Shown in pieces: positions 36,642 through 44,030 of a DNA stretch of 64,000 nucleotides. Origin of the DNA: Citrifermentans bremense R1. Its GTDB lineage: Bacteria > Desulfobacterota > Desulfuromonadia > Geobacterales > Geobacteraceae. The stretch is from assembly GCF_000426865.1 (NCBI RefSeq), contig NZ_AUGE01000001.1, forward strand, positions 248,001 through 312,000, in the 5' to 3' direction. Position 1 is the stretch's first letter. Every line of letters starts with the position of its first letter. The notes below the pieces were generated by a model. The model ran no database searches. It was not told the DNA's origin and was given only the letters and a program-made list of their open reading frames with translations. A program made the position numbers and the translations under genes.

Positions 36642-38656
36642 GGCTGTACCCCTCCACTTAAAAGTGTCTCCTGCGTGGCCGCGGCGGTTACGGCCGGCTT
36701 GCCGTCATAGACGCCGGTCTTCTCGAACTCCCTCGCCACGTAGCCAAGCCCCAGCTCCTCCAGGGTCTCCTTGGTCGGGATGCCGTCGTCGTTCCACCCC
36801 TTCAACTTGTAGTAGGAATCCAGGAGATCCTTCTCCAGGTCCGGGAACCGGTTCTTCCAGTGGTTCGCCGGCGGCTGCTCGTCGACCCTTCTCATGCCGC
36901 GGCGGATGTTGATGGCCCGCACCAGGGTGCGGTAGCGCTTGGCGGCCTTCATGAGCTTGTCCTTGTCCATCTCGATGCCGGCGCCGGCGGAGATGAATTT
37001 CGGGTAGTTGTGGATGTGGTACGGCGGCTTCAGCGGGAAGGAGGAAAGCCCCGCGCACTGCCCCAGCGCGTCGTCGATGTAGTGCATCATCTCCTGCCAG
37101 TCCACGATGTCGCAGCACATGTCGACCGTCGGGAAGTTGGGCATCGACTTCTCGCCGCGCGGCTCCCACTGCAGGAAGATGTCCTTGAACTTGTCGTCGG
37201 GAACCTGGACCCAGTCCTTTACGAACTCCTCGCGCTGCTCCACCTTCGGGTACGGCGCCTGCGGGAACTGCCCCTCGATCTGGGTGATGTTGATCTTCTC
37301 CCCGGTGCAGTACATCAGGTAGTAGATGGGGTTCAGCATGGAGAGCTTCAAGGGGAGCTGCTCGTGCTTCTTGATGTTGTTGTGGGCGTACTCCTCGGCG
37401 CCGTTGCCGATCTTCTTCGCGGCCCAGTAGGTCCCCTCGGCGAGGATGTCGCCGATCCCCTGGCGGTTCACGATCAGGTCCAGGAGGTAGAAGAACTTCG
37501 CGTCGTTCTCCTCGGGCAAGCCGGGGAAGTCGCTTGGTTTCAGGATCCCCTTCTCCAAAAGCTCCATCGCGAAGGCCATCACCTGCGGGGTCGAGAAGCC
37601 GTCCAGGCCGTACTCGGTCGCCTTCTGCGCCATACGGAGGCCGAAGTCGAGGTCGGAGAAGGCCGCCATGGTGTAGGTGAGCTTGGTGAAGCACTTCATC
37701 ATGTAGGTGGGGAGCCCCTCCATGGAGATGGTGGCGCCGCACTTCATGGGACAGTTGAAGCAGCTGATGAGGCGGGTCCTCGCCTTATCCATGGTCTCTT
37801 CCCAGGCGTGGCTCACCTCGTCGGTCCAGAAGTCCTTGCGGCGGGTGCGGGCGTTGCCCCAGTTGAAGTTCTCGGTGTGCCACTTCTCGTCGTGAACCTT
37901 CATCTCCTGCGGGCTGCCGAGCCCGGCCAGGATGGGCATCACGTCGGGGATGGGGTTGTCCTCGCGGTGCTTGATGTAGTCGAGCACCTCGCCGCAGAGG
38001 TTGTTGAACTCCTCGGGCTTGGCGACGCAGAGGTCCTTGGTGCCGCGCACGACCACCGCCTTCACACCCTTGTCCCCCATGACGGCGCCGATGCCGCCGC
38101 GGGAGGCGGAGGATCTCCCCTGCTCGATGGAGGCGTAGAAGACCCGGTTCTCGCCGGCAAGGCCGATGGCGGCCACCTGGGCTCTCGGCTCGTTCAGCTC
38201 CTTCTTGATGATCTCCGCGGTCTCGATGGCCCCCTTCCCTTTCAGGTGCGAGGCGTCGCGGATCTCGACCTTGTCGTTGTTGATGTAGAGATAGACGAGC
38301 TTCGGCGACTTGCCGCGCAGGACCACCTTGTCGTACCCCGCGTACTTCAGTTCCGGCGCCCAGAACCCCCCCATCATCGAGAAGGCCATGAGCTTCGTCT
38401 GCGGAGAGATGGTGGAGACTATGGTGCGGTTGCACCCGGTGGCCGGCGTTCCGCACAGAAGGCCGGCGGCGAAAATGAGAAGGTTTTCCGGAGAAAAGGC
38501 GTCGACGTCAGCCGGGACCCGGTCCCACAGAAGCTTGGCGTTGGTTCCCAGGCCGCCCAGGTAAAGCTCGGTCTCCTTGGGATCGGTCGCCACCCTCTCG
38601 ATGTTCCCCTTGGTCAGGTCGACTTCCAGCACGTATCCTGTCTCTGCATACCTCAT
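36638..38656 (-). CDS. bamB: Benzoyl-CoA reductase active-site subunit BamB (AOR-family tungstopterin enzyme)
   Basis: 672 aa aldehyde:ferredoxin oxidoreductase family protein. It shows the N-terminal pterin-binding region (LYLGGLGTNAKLLWDR), SRGGIGAVMGDKGVKAVVVRG, and the [4Fe-4S] cysteines at about 299, 302 and 306 (CFNCPMKC) plus one near 544. It catalyses reversible two-electron reduction of benzoyl-CoA to cyclohexa-1,5-diene-1-carboxyl-CoA without ATP. First gene of bamB-I. Upstream are a shared operator (38723-38743) and a perfect palindrome (38710-38725). Confidence 0.95.
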   Translation of the reverse strand: MRYAETGYVLEVDLTKGNIERVATDPKETELYLGGLGTNAKLLWDRVPADVDAFSPENLLIFAAGLLCGTPATGCNRTIVSTISPQTKLMAFSMMGGFWAPELKYAGYDKVVLRGKSPKLVYLYINNDKVEIRDASHLKGKGAIETAEIIKKELNEPRAQVAAIGLAGENRVFYASIEQGRSSASRGGIGAVMGDKGVKAVVVRGTKDLCVAKPEEFNNLCGEVLDYIKHREDNPIPDVMPILAGLGSPQEMKVHDEKWHTENFNWGNARTRRKDFWTDEVSHAWEETMDKARTRLISCFNCPMKCGATISMEGLPTYMMKCFTKLTYTMAAFSDLDFGLRMAQKATEYGLDGFSTPQVMAFAMELLEKGILKPSDFPGLPEENDAKFFYLLDLIVNRQGIGDILAEGTYWAAKKIGNGAEEYAHNNIKKHEQLPLKLSMLNPIYYLMYCTGEKINITQIEGQFPQAPYPKVEQREEFVKDWVQVPDDKFKDIFLQWEPRGEKSMPNFPTVDMCCDIVDWQEMMHYIDDALGQCAGLSSFPLKPPYHIHNYPKFISAGAGIEMDKDKLMKAAKRYRTLVRAINIRRGMRRVDEQPPANHWKNRFPDLEKDLLDSYYKLKGWNDDGIPTKETLEELGLGYVAREFEKTGVYDGKPAVTAAATQETLLSGGVQP

Positions 38657-38709
38657 ATAGTTACCCCTTGGTTGCTAACCTTGAGTTCCGGCTCCGACGA
38701 TCGGGACCG

Positions 38710-38725
38710 ATGCCAGTTCTGGCAT
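38710..38725. promoter_or_regulatory. Perfect 16-bp palindrome ATGCCAGTTCTGGCAT in the bamB leader
   Basis: Seven-base arms around TT, between the operator at 38723-38743 and the bamB start, touching the operator. It could be a second operator or an RNA hairpin near the 5' end. I see no second copy in the window. Confidence 0.55.
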
Positions 38726-38743
38726 AAAAGTACTTTTTTACCA
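38723..38743 (-). promoter_or_regulatory. Shared operator upstream of bamB
   Basis: Minus strand TGGTAAAAAAGTACTTTTAT, that is TGGTA plus AGTA-CTTTTA-TGCC. The -10-like TACTTT is present, but the -35 position (CATGCC) is poor, as at sucC. Promoters of this subgroup may need an activator. Confidence 0.65.
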
Positions 38744-38804
38744 TTTTAAGGCATGCCGCGGAGTTGTCGGAGACCCCGCCGCGGCACATCTTGATCCGCC
38801 TACC

Positions 38805-39950
38805 CTACCCCTGCGCCCCCGGCATCAGGCTGTCCACGAGCTCCTCGGTCCAGGGTGTTCCGACGGCGAGCCCCTGGCGCAGCTTCACGAATTCGATCTC
38901 GCGGCCGGTCTCCTTGGTCCCCTCGTTGAAGGCCCTGAAGCCGGTGCGCGCCTCGTTCATCATGTTGAGCGCAAGCCATGCCCTGGAGTTTTCCTTGTTG
39001 GCGTTCCAGGCATCCAGCTTCGGCTTCCTCAGTTCCTCGAGGCTCTTGGTCATGCACTCGGGGAAGGTGTCGATCAGCTTCGCGCAGAGTTCATCCACCT
39101 TCTGGTCCAGCATGGAGAGGTCGATCTCCCCTTCCTTGATGAGGGCCTGCCCTTCCTTGAACTGGGCGCCGGTCCTGAACTCGCCGTGGATGACGCGGCC
39201 GTACTCGTCCAGGAACTTGTCGGTGACGACCGTCGGGTTGGGGACGAACTTCCCGTCGATTTTAAGCGCCGGAACCACGTCGGCGATGATGCCCAGACGC
39301 GCCGCCTTGTGCGCCGAGAAGGGCTCGCAAAGCGTGCCGGAGACCATGGCCTGCTCGCAGCCGATCATGACCGGGAGAAAGTCGGTGGCGCCGCCGATGG
39401 CCGCGGAGCCGTGCTTGGGGCCCGCCTGGCCGAAGTTGGCCAAGTCGTGCGCGACGCTGAAGTCGCAGGCCATGCCGATCTCCTGGCCGCCGCCGATCCT
39501 CATCCCGTTCACCCTGCAGACGACCGGCTTGTCGCAGCCGAGGATCGCGGAAACCATGTCGTTGAAGAGCCGCATGTACTGGCGGTACTCCTGCGGGTTC
39601 CCCGCGTAGTACTCCGCGTACTCCTTGGTGTTGCCGCCGGTGCAAAAAGCCTTCTCCCCCACGCCGGTGAAGACCACGGCGTTGACCTCGCGGTCGACGG
39701 AAGCGCGGCGGAAGGCCAGGATGGTCGCCTTCACCATGTCGGTGGTATAGGAGTTGAACTGCTTGGGGTTGTTGAAGACGATCCAGGCGTTGTACAGCCC
39801 CTGCACCACGCTGCCGTCCTTCCTCTTCGCGGGACGCTTCTCGTACTTCACCATCCCGTCGCAAAGGCTCTCCACCTCGCGGTCGATCAGGTTGTGATCG
39901 ATCAGATGGGACGGTGCGGTTCTTTTGATGATCTCGTCGGTAGTTGCCAC
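38805..39950 (-). CDS. bamA: 6-oxocyclohex-1-ene-1-carbonyl-CoA hydrolase
   Basis: 381 aa, GTG start at 39950 behind AAGGGGG. Crotonase-fold enzyme longer than ordinary hydratases, with VFTGVGEKAFCTGGNTKEYAEY and RVNGMRIGGGQEIGMACDF, plus the C-terminal extension typical of BamA. It adds two waters and opens the ring to give 3-hydroxypimeloyl-CoA. BamA is the standard marker gene of anaerobic aromatic degradation. Own promoter with shared operator (40006-40041). Confidence 0.96.
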   Translation of the reverse strand: MATTDEIIKRTAPSHLIDHNLIDREVESLCDGMVKYEKRPAKRKDGSVVQGLYNAWIVFNNPKQFNSYTTDMVKATILAFRRASVDREVNAVVFTGVGEKAFCTGGNTKEYAEYYAGNPQEYRQYMRLFNDMVSAILGCDKPVVCRVNGMRIGGGQEIGMACDFSVAHDLANFGQAGPKHGSAAIGGATDFLPVMIGCEQAMVSGTLCEPFSAHKAARLGIIADVVPALKIDGKFVPNPTVVTDKFLDEYGRVIHGEFRTGAQFKEGQALIKEGEIDLSMLDQKVDELCAKLIDTFPECMTKSLEELRKPKLDAWNANKENSRAWLALNMMNEARTGFRAFNEGTKETGREIEFVKLRQGLAVGTPWTEELVDSLMPGAQG

Positions 39951-40005
39951 GGCTTCCCCCTTGACTTCTTTTTATGGTTTGAGTTGCAGGTCGAAATTTC
40001 TATTT

Positions 40006-40041
40006 GAGTAAATAAGTACCTTAATACCACTTTCATGTCAA
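40006..40041 (-). promoter_or_regulatory. Sigma-70 promoter with shared operator, upstream of bamA
   Basis: Minus strand: TTGACA (40036-40041), 17-bp spacer, TACTTA (40013-40018). GGTA-CTTATT-TACT covers the -10, and TGGTATT lies in the spacer. Nearly identical in layout to 16627-16662. Confidence 0.8.
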
Positions 40042-40058
40042 GAAAAAAAACTGCTGTT

Positions 40059-40517
40059 TTAAGAAAATACAAAATCGTCCAGCTGCAGGTATCCCGCGTG
40101 GTCCACCACCGTACCGGGGCCGCCCTGCTCCAGGGCGCTGCGCAGCCCGGCCGGGATCTCCGTTTTTTGCAGGGTCTTGGCGTCGACCAGAACCCTTACC
40201 GTTTCGGCCGAGGCGATCACCGCCTCGTTTCCGGCGCGGCGGAAGTCGGTGACGATGGTGATGGAGCTCTTCCCCATCTCCTTCACCGCAACCGATATCT
40301 CCAGGACCTCGTCGAAACGCGCCGGTGCCCTCCATTCCATGTTCTGGCTCACCACCATGAAGTCGAGGTCCCCCTGCAAAAGGTCCGGCCCCGCGAGCGC
40401 CCTCAGGAATTCGATGGTAGCCACGCCTGCGTAGTTGGCGTAGTTGGCGTTGTAGACCACCTTCTGCATGTCGCACTCGTAGTAGCGAACCCTGAGATAG
40501 TATCGAAACCGTTCCAT
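40059..40517 (-). CDS. Hotdog-fold acyl-CoA thioesterase (YbgC/4-hydroxybenzoyl-CoA thioesterase-like)
   Basis: 152 aa from the ATG at 40517 (MERFRYYLRVRYYECD), behind GGAAGGCGGGG. The motif YYECDMQKVVYNANYANY matches the active-site Asp region of the family (xxDxxxVVYxxxYxxx). It probably releases CoA from aromatic or pathway acyl-CoAs when CoA runs short (inferred). It has its own promoter with shared operator, which ties it to the pathway. Confidence 0.87.
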   Translation of the reverse strand: MERFRYYLRVRYYECDMQKVVYNANYANYAGVATIEFLRALAGPDLLQGDLDFMVVSQNMEWRAPARFDEVLEISVAVKEMGKSSITIVTDFRRAGNEAVIASAETVRVLVDAKTLQKTEIPAGLRSALEQGGPGTVVDHAGYLQLDDFVFS

Positions 40518-40592
40518 GACCACCCCGCCTTCCCCCGACCCTGGCTCAACCGGCAACCGCCCGGCTTTATATCAGAACAATGTTTCAATTAT

Positions 40593-40627
40593 GCTAAATT
40601 AGTATCATTATGCCGAATTGGGGTCAA
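40593..40627 (-). promoter_or_regulatory. Sigma-70 promoter with degenerate shared operator, upstream of the thioesterase gene
   Basis: Minus strand: TTGACC (40622-40627), 17-bp spacer, TACTAA (40599-40604). The operator core GATA-CTAATT-TAGC differs at a few positions. It faces away from the promoter at 40667-40702, so the two control a divergent pair. Confidence 0.7.
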
Positions 40628-40666
40628 GGAATAAATAATGTATACGCGATATTTCCCAGCTAACGC

Positions 40667-40702
40667 TTGCCAACATCTTGCCTTCATGGTACTAGATTAC
40701 CA
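40667..40702 (+). promoter_or_regulatory. Sigma-70 promoter with symmetric shared operator, upstream of the acetyltransferase and Rrf2 genes
   Basis: TTGCCA (40667-40672), 17-bp spacer, TACTAG (40690-40695). GGTA-CTAGAT-TACC over the -10 is the only copy in which both half sites are perfect and CTAG sits at the centre. It suggests that the downstream Rrf2 regulator controls its own gene. Confidence 0.75.
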
Positions 40703-40809
40703 ATTTCCGTCCCCAACAGGTCGGACCAATCCCAAAAGGGGTCGAGCCGCCTCCCTTCCAGGGGAGGAGCGCCTTGCGGCGCGCGGCGAAACCGCGAGCG
40801 AGTCGAGAC

Positions 40810-41250
40810 ATGAGCAAGATAACCATCAGGGACGCCATCCCGAGCGACTTGGAAGCCATCATCGCCTTGGACCGGACGCCCAACGAGGACAAGACGGGGT
40901 ACTGGCAGGGCATCTTCCAGCATTACGTGGTGACTGGACGTCCGGACCGGGTCTTTCTGGTCGCGCAGGAAGGGAAGTCCCTGCTCGGCTTCATCATCGG
41001 CGAGGTCCGCGCCTGGGAGTTCGGCTCCCCCCCCTGCGGCTGGGTATTCGCCCTCAGGGTGTCCCATACCACCCGTGAAGGGGGGATCGGCACCAGGATG
41101 TTCACCGAGATCTGCGAGCGCCTGAAAAAGGCCGGCGTCGACACGGTGCGCACCATGGTGGACATCGACAACAAGCTCACCCTTTCCTTCTTCCGCGGCA
41201 TGGGGTTGCGGACCGGGCGCTACGTCGAGCTGGAAAAACGAATCGACTGA
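40810..41250 (+). CDS. GNAT-family N-acetyltransferase
   Basis: 146 aa from the ATG at 40810 (MSKITIRDAIPSDLEAI), with only a weak GAG upstream. It has acceptor-side FLVAQEGKSLLGFIIGEV and the acetyl-CoA loop near RVSHTTREGGIGTRMF, followed by SFFRGMGLRTG. RimI-like; the substrate is unknown. 36 bp before the Rrf2 gene and presumably co-transcribed. Lysine acetylation of acyl-CoA enzymes is an attractive but unsupported role. Confidence 0.85.
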   Translation: MSKITIRDAIPSDLEAIIALDRTPNEDKTGYWQGIFQHYVVTGRPDRVFLVAQEGKSLLGFIIGEVRAWEFGSPPCGWVFALRVSHTTREGGIGTRMFTEICERLKKAGVDTVRTMVDIDNKLTLSFFRGMGLRTGRYVELEKRID

Positions 41251-41286
41251 CGGCGCCACGGGCGCCTTTATTGGAGCGAGACGATC

Positions 41287-41751
41287 ATGAAGCTAAACAA
41301 GGCAAGCCTTTTCGCGCTTATCTCCGTCCTGGAACTGGCCAGAGACCCGGAGCGGCAGCTTTCCACCTCGGACATCGCCGACAAGTACGGCATTTCCTCG
41401 CACCACCTGGCCAAGGTGATGCGCAACCTCGTGCACCAGGGAGTAGTCCAGGCGATGCGCGGCGTAGGGGGCGGCTACCGCTTCGCCGGCAACGTCAACC
41501 GCACCACCTTGCTGGACATCATCCAGCTCTTCGAAACGCTGGAGAGCGAACTCGACCTCCCCCACTGGAACAAAGCGGCGGAGCCGGTGGTCTCTGAGCT
41601 GCACAGCGTGACCAGCGAGATCGACACCGTTACCCGCGCCATCCTCGACACCGTCACCCTGGCCACGGTGCTGAAGAACACCAGGGCCACAGGCGAAGGT
41701 GCGGCGGAGGAAAGTCCCCCCGGCAGGGCCGCAAAAACCGCTGCAGGTTGA
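41287..41751 (+). CDS. Rrf2-family transcriptional regulator without cysteines
   Basis: 154 aa. Winged-helix N-terminus (STSDIADKYGISSHHLAKVM, then GGGYRFAG wing) as in Rrf2/IscR. The Fe-S ligating cysteines of IscR and NsrR are absent; the whole protein has no Cys, so a small ligand (perhaps a CoA ester) is more likely than a cluster. RBS GGAG. A repressor of benzoate genes in G. bemidjiensis (BgeR) has been described and I believe it is of this family. Identity with this gene is likely but not provable here. Confidence 0.85.
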   Translation: MKLNKASLFALISVLELARDPERQLSTSDIADKYGISSHHLAKVMRNLVHQGVVQAMRGVGGGYRFAGNVNRTTLLDIIQLFETLESELDLPHWNKAAEPVVSELHSVTSEIDTVTRAILDTVTLATVLKNTRATGEGAAEESPPGRAAKTAAG

Positions 41752-41792
41752 GAGGGGGCTCTCTGCCCCCTCAACCGCTCTCATCTCCTCCT

Positions 41793-41916
41793 CAGTTCCC
41801 CCTCCCTTGACGGGAGGGGGCTAGGGGGTGGGTGACGCTGCCACGAAGAACCATCCAACCAAAAAGACGCCCTCCCCCACCCCCTGCCCCCCTCCCGCAG
41901 GTGGAGGGGGAACTGA
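41793..41916. repeat. GC-rich element with CAGTTCCCCCTCC / GGAGGGGGAACTG inverted ends
   Basis: 124 bp between the convergent Rrf2 and CoA-transferase genes. Exact 13-bp terminal inverted repeats, internal GC-rich hairpins and an unrelated centre. It may serve as a shared terminator. Shape recalls a small non-autonomous mobile element, but no target duplication is visible. Confidence 0.75.
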
Positions 41917-41954
41917 AAGGCGCCTGCTTCCCTACAAAACCTCCCTTTCCCCAG

Positions 41955-43268
41955 CTAAATCCTATTCATCCTACGCGCGGCTTCCATCAGCTCGCCGCGG
42001 AAGTCGGGGTGCGCCACGTTGATCAGGTTCATGGCGCGCTGCTTCGCCGTCTGCCCCCTGAGCTTGGCCACGCCGAACTCGGTCACCACGTGGTCGACAT
42101 CGTTCTTGCTGGTGGTGATCGACGCACCCGGGGTGAGCGTCGGCACGATGCAGGAGATGGTGCCGTTTTTCGCGGTGGAGGCGGTGGTGATGAAGGCCTT
42201 GCCGCCGCGCGACCTGTTGGCGCCTCGGGCGAAGTCCGCCTGCCCGCCGGTCCCGCTCCACTGCAGGTGCCCGAAGGATTCGGAACAGCACTGCCCCAAG
42301 AGGTCGACCTGGATGGTGGCGTTGATGGCGACCACGTTGTCGATGCTCCCGATGACGGCCGGATCGTTCACGTAGTCGACCGGGTGCATCTCGATCATCG
42401 GGTTCTCGTGCATGAAGTCGAAAAGGCGCTTGGTCCCGAGCGCAAAGGTCGCCAACGCCTTGCCGCGGTGGATGGTCTTCCTGGAGTTGTTGACGGCGCC
42501 GGACAGCATCAGGTCCACGATCCCGTCGGACATGAGTTCGGTGTGGACGCCGAGGTCCTTCTTCGTCATGAGCGCGCGGGTGACCGCGTTGGGGATGCCG
42601 CCCCAGCCAAGCTGCAGGCAGGAGCCGTCGGGAACCATCTCGGCCAGGTAAGCGCCGATGGCCTCCTCGATAGGGGAGATCTTGGGGATTTCCAGTTCCT
42701 TCAGCGGCTCATGGCATTCGATGATGTGGTCCACCTCGGAGATGTGGATGTGACAGTTGCCGTGGGTGCGCGGCGCGTGGGGATTGACCTGCACCACCAC
42801 CTTCTCCGCCTTCTTCACCGCCTCCATGGTGTAGCCGACCGAAAGGCTGCAGGTGAAGTAGCCGTACTCGTCCATCGGGGAGACGACGGTCCCGGCGACG
42901 TCGACCGGCCAGTACTCGCGCAGCAACTTGGGCACTTCGTGGAAGTGGTTGGGGACGAAGTCCGCCCAACCCTTCTGCACCGCCTCGCGCGAGACGTGGC
43001 TTGTGAACCACGCGTTGACCTTGATGTGCGGGGTGGAGTCCTCGGTGAAGTAGTCGGGGCAGAGATGATGCTGCTGGTTCACCACCACGCCTTCGAGCTC
43101 ACGCTTTCGTGCCGCGAGCGCCTTGACGAACAAGGTCGGCTCGCCTACGCCCAGTGGAAAGCAGAGGTGATCTCCCGATCTGACAATGGTGGCAGCTTCG
43201 GCAGCCGAGCAGAGTTTTTGCCGGTATTCCTGTTCGAAGTTGCTTTTTGCAAGGGCGATAGTATTCAC
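41955..43268 (-). CDS. Acetyl-CoA hydrolase/CoA-transferase family protein (candidate carboxylic or aromatic acid CoA-transferase)
   Basis: 437 aa from a GTG at 43268 (NTIALAKSNFEQEY) behind CAGGAGG; the frame extends further upstream without a site. Family I/Cat1-type motifs: QLGWGGIPNAVTRAL, SGTGGQADFARGANRSRGG and GVAKLRGQTAKQRA. Candidates are acetate, 4-hydroxybutyrate or succinyl-CoA:benzoate transfer; a succinyl-CoA:benzoate CoA-transferase is known in G. metallireducens. It has its own sigma-54 promoter at 43337-43354 and a sigma-54 activator gene next door. Confidence 0.85.
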   Translation of the reverse strand: MNTIALAKSNFEQEYRQKLCSAAEAATIVRSGDHLCFPLGVGEPTLFVKALAARKRELEGVVVNQQHHLCPDYFTEDSTPHIKVNAWFTSHVSREAVQKGWADFVPNHFHEVPKLLREYWPVDVAGTVVSPMDEYGYFTCSLSVGYTMEAVKKAEKVVVQVNPHAPRTHGNCHIHISEVDHIIECHEPLKELEIPKISPIEEAIGAYLAEMVPDGSCLQLGWGGIPNAVTRALMTKKDLGVHTELMSDGIVDLMLSGAVNNSRKTIHRGKALATFALGTKRLFDFMHENPMIEMHPVDYVNDPAVIGSIDNVVAINATIQVDLLGQCCSESFGHLQWSGTGGQADFARGANRSRGGKAFITTASTAKNGTISCIVPTLTPGASITTSKNDVDHVVTEFGVAKLRGQTAKQRAMNLINVAHPDFRGELMEAARRMNRI

Positions 43269-43336
43269 GGGTGCTTCCTCCTGTTTGTGGTTGTTGTGCG
43301 CGGCCTGGCCTGCAGGCTGCTTCTGGGGGAGGTTAA

Positions 43337-43354
43337 TAGCAACTTGGATACCAA
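43337..43354 (-). promoter_or_regulatory. Sigma-54 promoter upstream of the CoA-transferase gene
   Basis: Minus strand TTGGTATCCAAGTTGCTA: GG and GC exactly ten bases apart, with full TTGG and TTGC boxes. It lies about 70 bp before the GTG start, leaving room for a leader. Regularly spaced half sites lie 110-235 bp upstream (43464-43570). Confidence 0.75.
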
Positions 43355-43463
43355 ATTCCCGTTTTCCCAAATTAAACAAAAATAAAACTGGCAAAGGCGC
43401 GTAAATTCAGCAAAACAATGTTCGACGAAACAACAAAACACCCGAGCCACAGGCGGCCCCTCC

Positions 43464-43570
43464 TGTAAACGATTGTTGACACCAACAGGCGACACCTGTT
43501 TTACCGTCACGTAATTTCGCATACTTGCAATTGTAAACAGCACCTTGCTCCTGTATTCGATTTGTTTACA
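43464..43570. promoter_or_regulatory. Four phased TGTAAAC half sites, candidate enhancer (UAS)
   Basis: TGTAAAC at 43464 and 43532 and its inverse GTTTTAC/GTTTACA at 43498 and 43564, spaced 34, 34 and 32 bp, about three helical turns. An extra inverted repeat AACAGG-N5-CCTGTT is at 43484-43500. Position upstream of a sigma-54 promoter and next to a sigma-54 activator gene fits an enhancer. The rest of the 762-bp gap holds GC-rich palindromes and a REP-like copy. Confidence 0.6.
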
Positions 43571-43857
43571 GCGAAGAAAATGTGTTATTGCGAGTGGGAA
43601 ATGGCGCTTCGCCAAAGGGGGGGATTAAATCGGAAGATCTGCAATATCTGCAAAGAGAAATAACGGGGTTTGTACAGCCACAGCATCCCTCTCCCCCCGT
43701 CCCCTCTCCCAAAGGGCGAGGGGAGACAAGCCCCACCCCCACAGCAACTTCCTAAGGGCAAGGGGAGGATTCGTCAAGGGTTACATGTGTTCGGGGACAT
43801 GGGTTACAGTTTCAGTGAAATTGCTTCAAGTTCTGATGGCAGAAGGCTGCGTCCATG

Positions 43858-43892
43858 CCCCCTCTCCTTCGGGGAGAGGGTTGGGGTGAGGG
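43858..43892. repeat. GC-rich palindrome of the CCCTCTCC...GGAGAGGG type
   Basis: CCCCCTCTCCTTCGGGGAGAG followed by GGTTGGGGTGAGG; a related, less regular copy is at about 43684-43722. Same family as 1243-1279 and 28457-28490. Confidence 0.6.
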
Positions 43893-43922
43893 CGCCGTTC
43901 TAGCTTGAGAGGGGAGCTTCAA

Positions 43923-43952
43923 GGGGACTGGCTCCGCCAGGTGCCTGTCCCC
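43923..43952. repeat. REP-like palindrome, copy 7
   Basis: GGGGACTGGCTCCGCCAGG followed by TGCCTGTCCCC; opposite orientation to copies 1-6. Downstream of the sigma-54 activator gene. Confidence 0.85.
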
Positions 43953-44030
43953 TTTGAGTGAGGCAGAGCCTGGGAGATGCCGCGAAGGTAAGTTCTGGGA
44001 GTGGAGCCATAAGGCGAATGAAGCCGGGAC

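Noticed and set aside
43464-43504. A plus-strand sigma-70 promoter (TTGACA at about 43475)
   Set aside because: No plausible -10 at 17 bp and no plus-strand gene follows; the region is better explained as binding sites for the nearby sigma-54 promoter.
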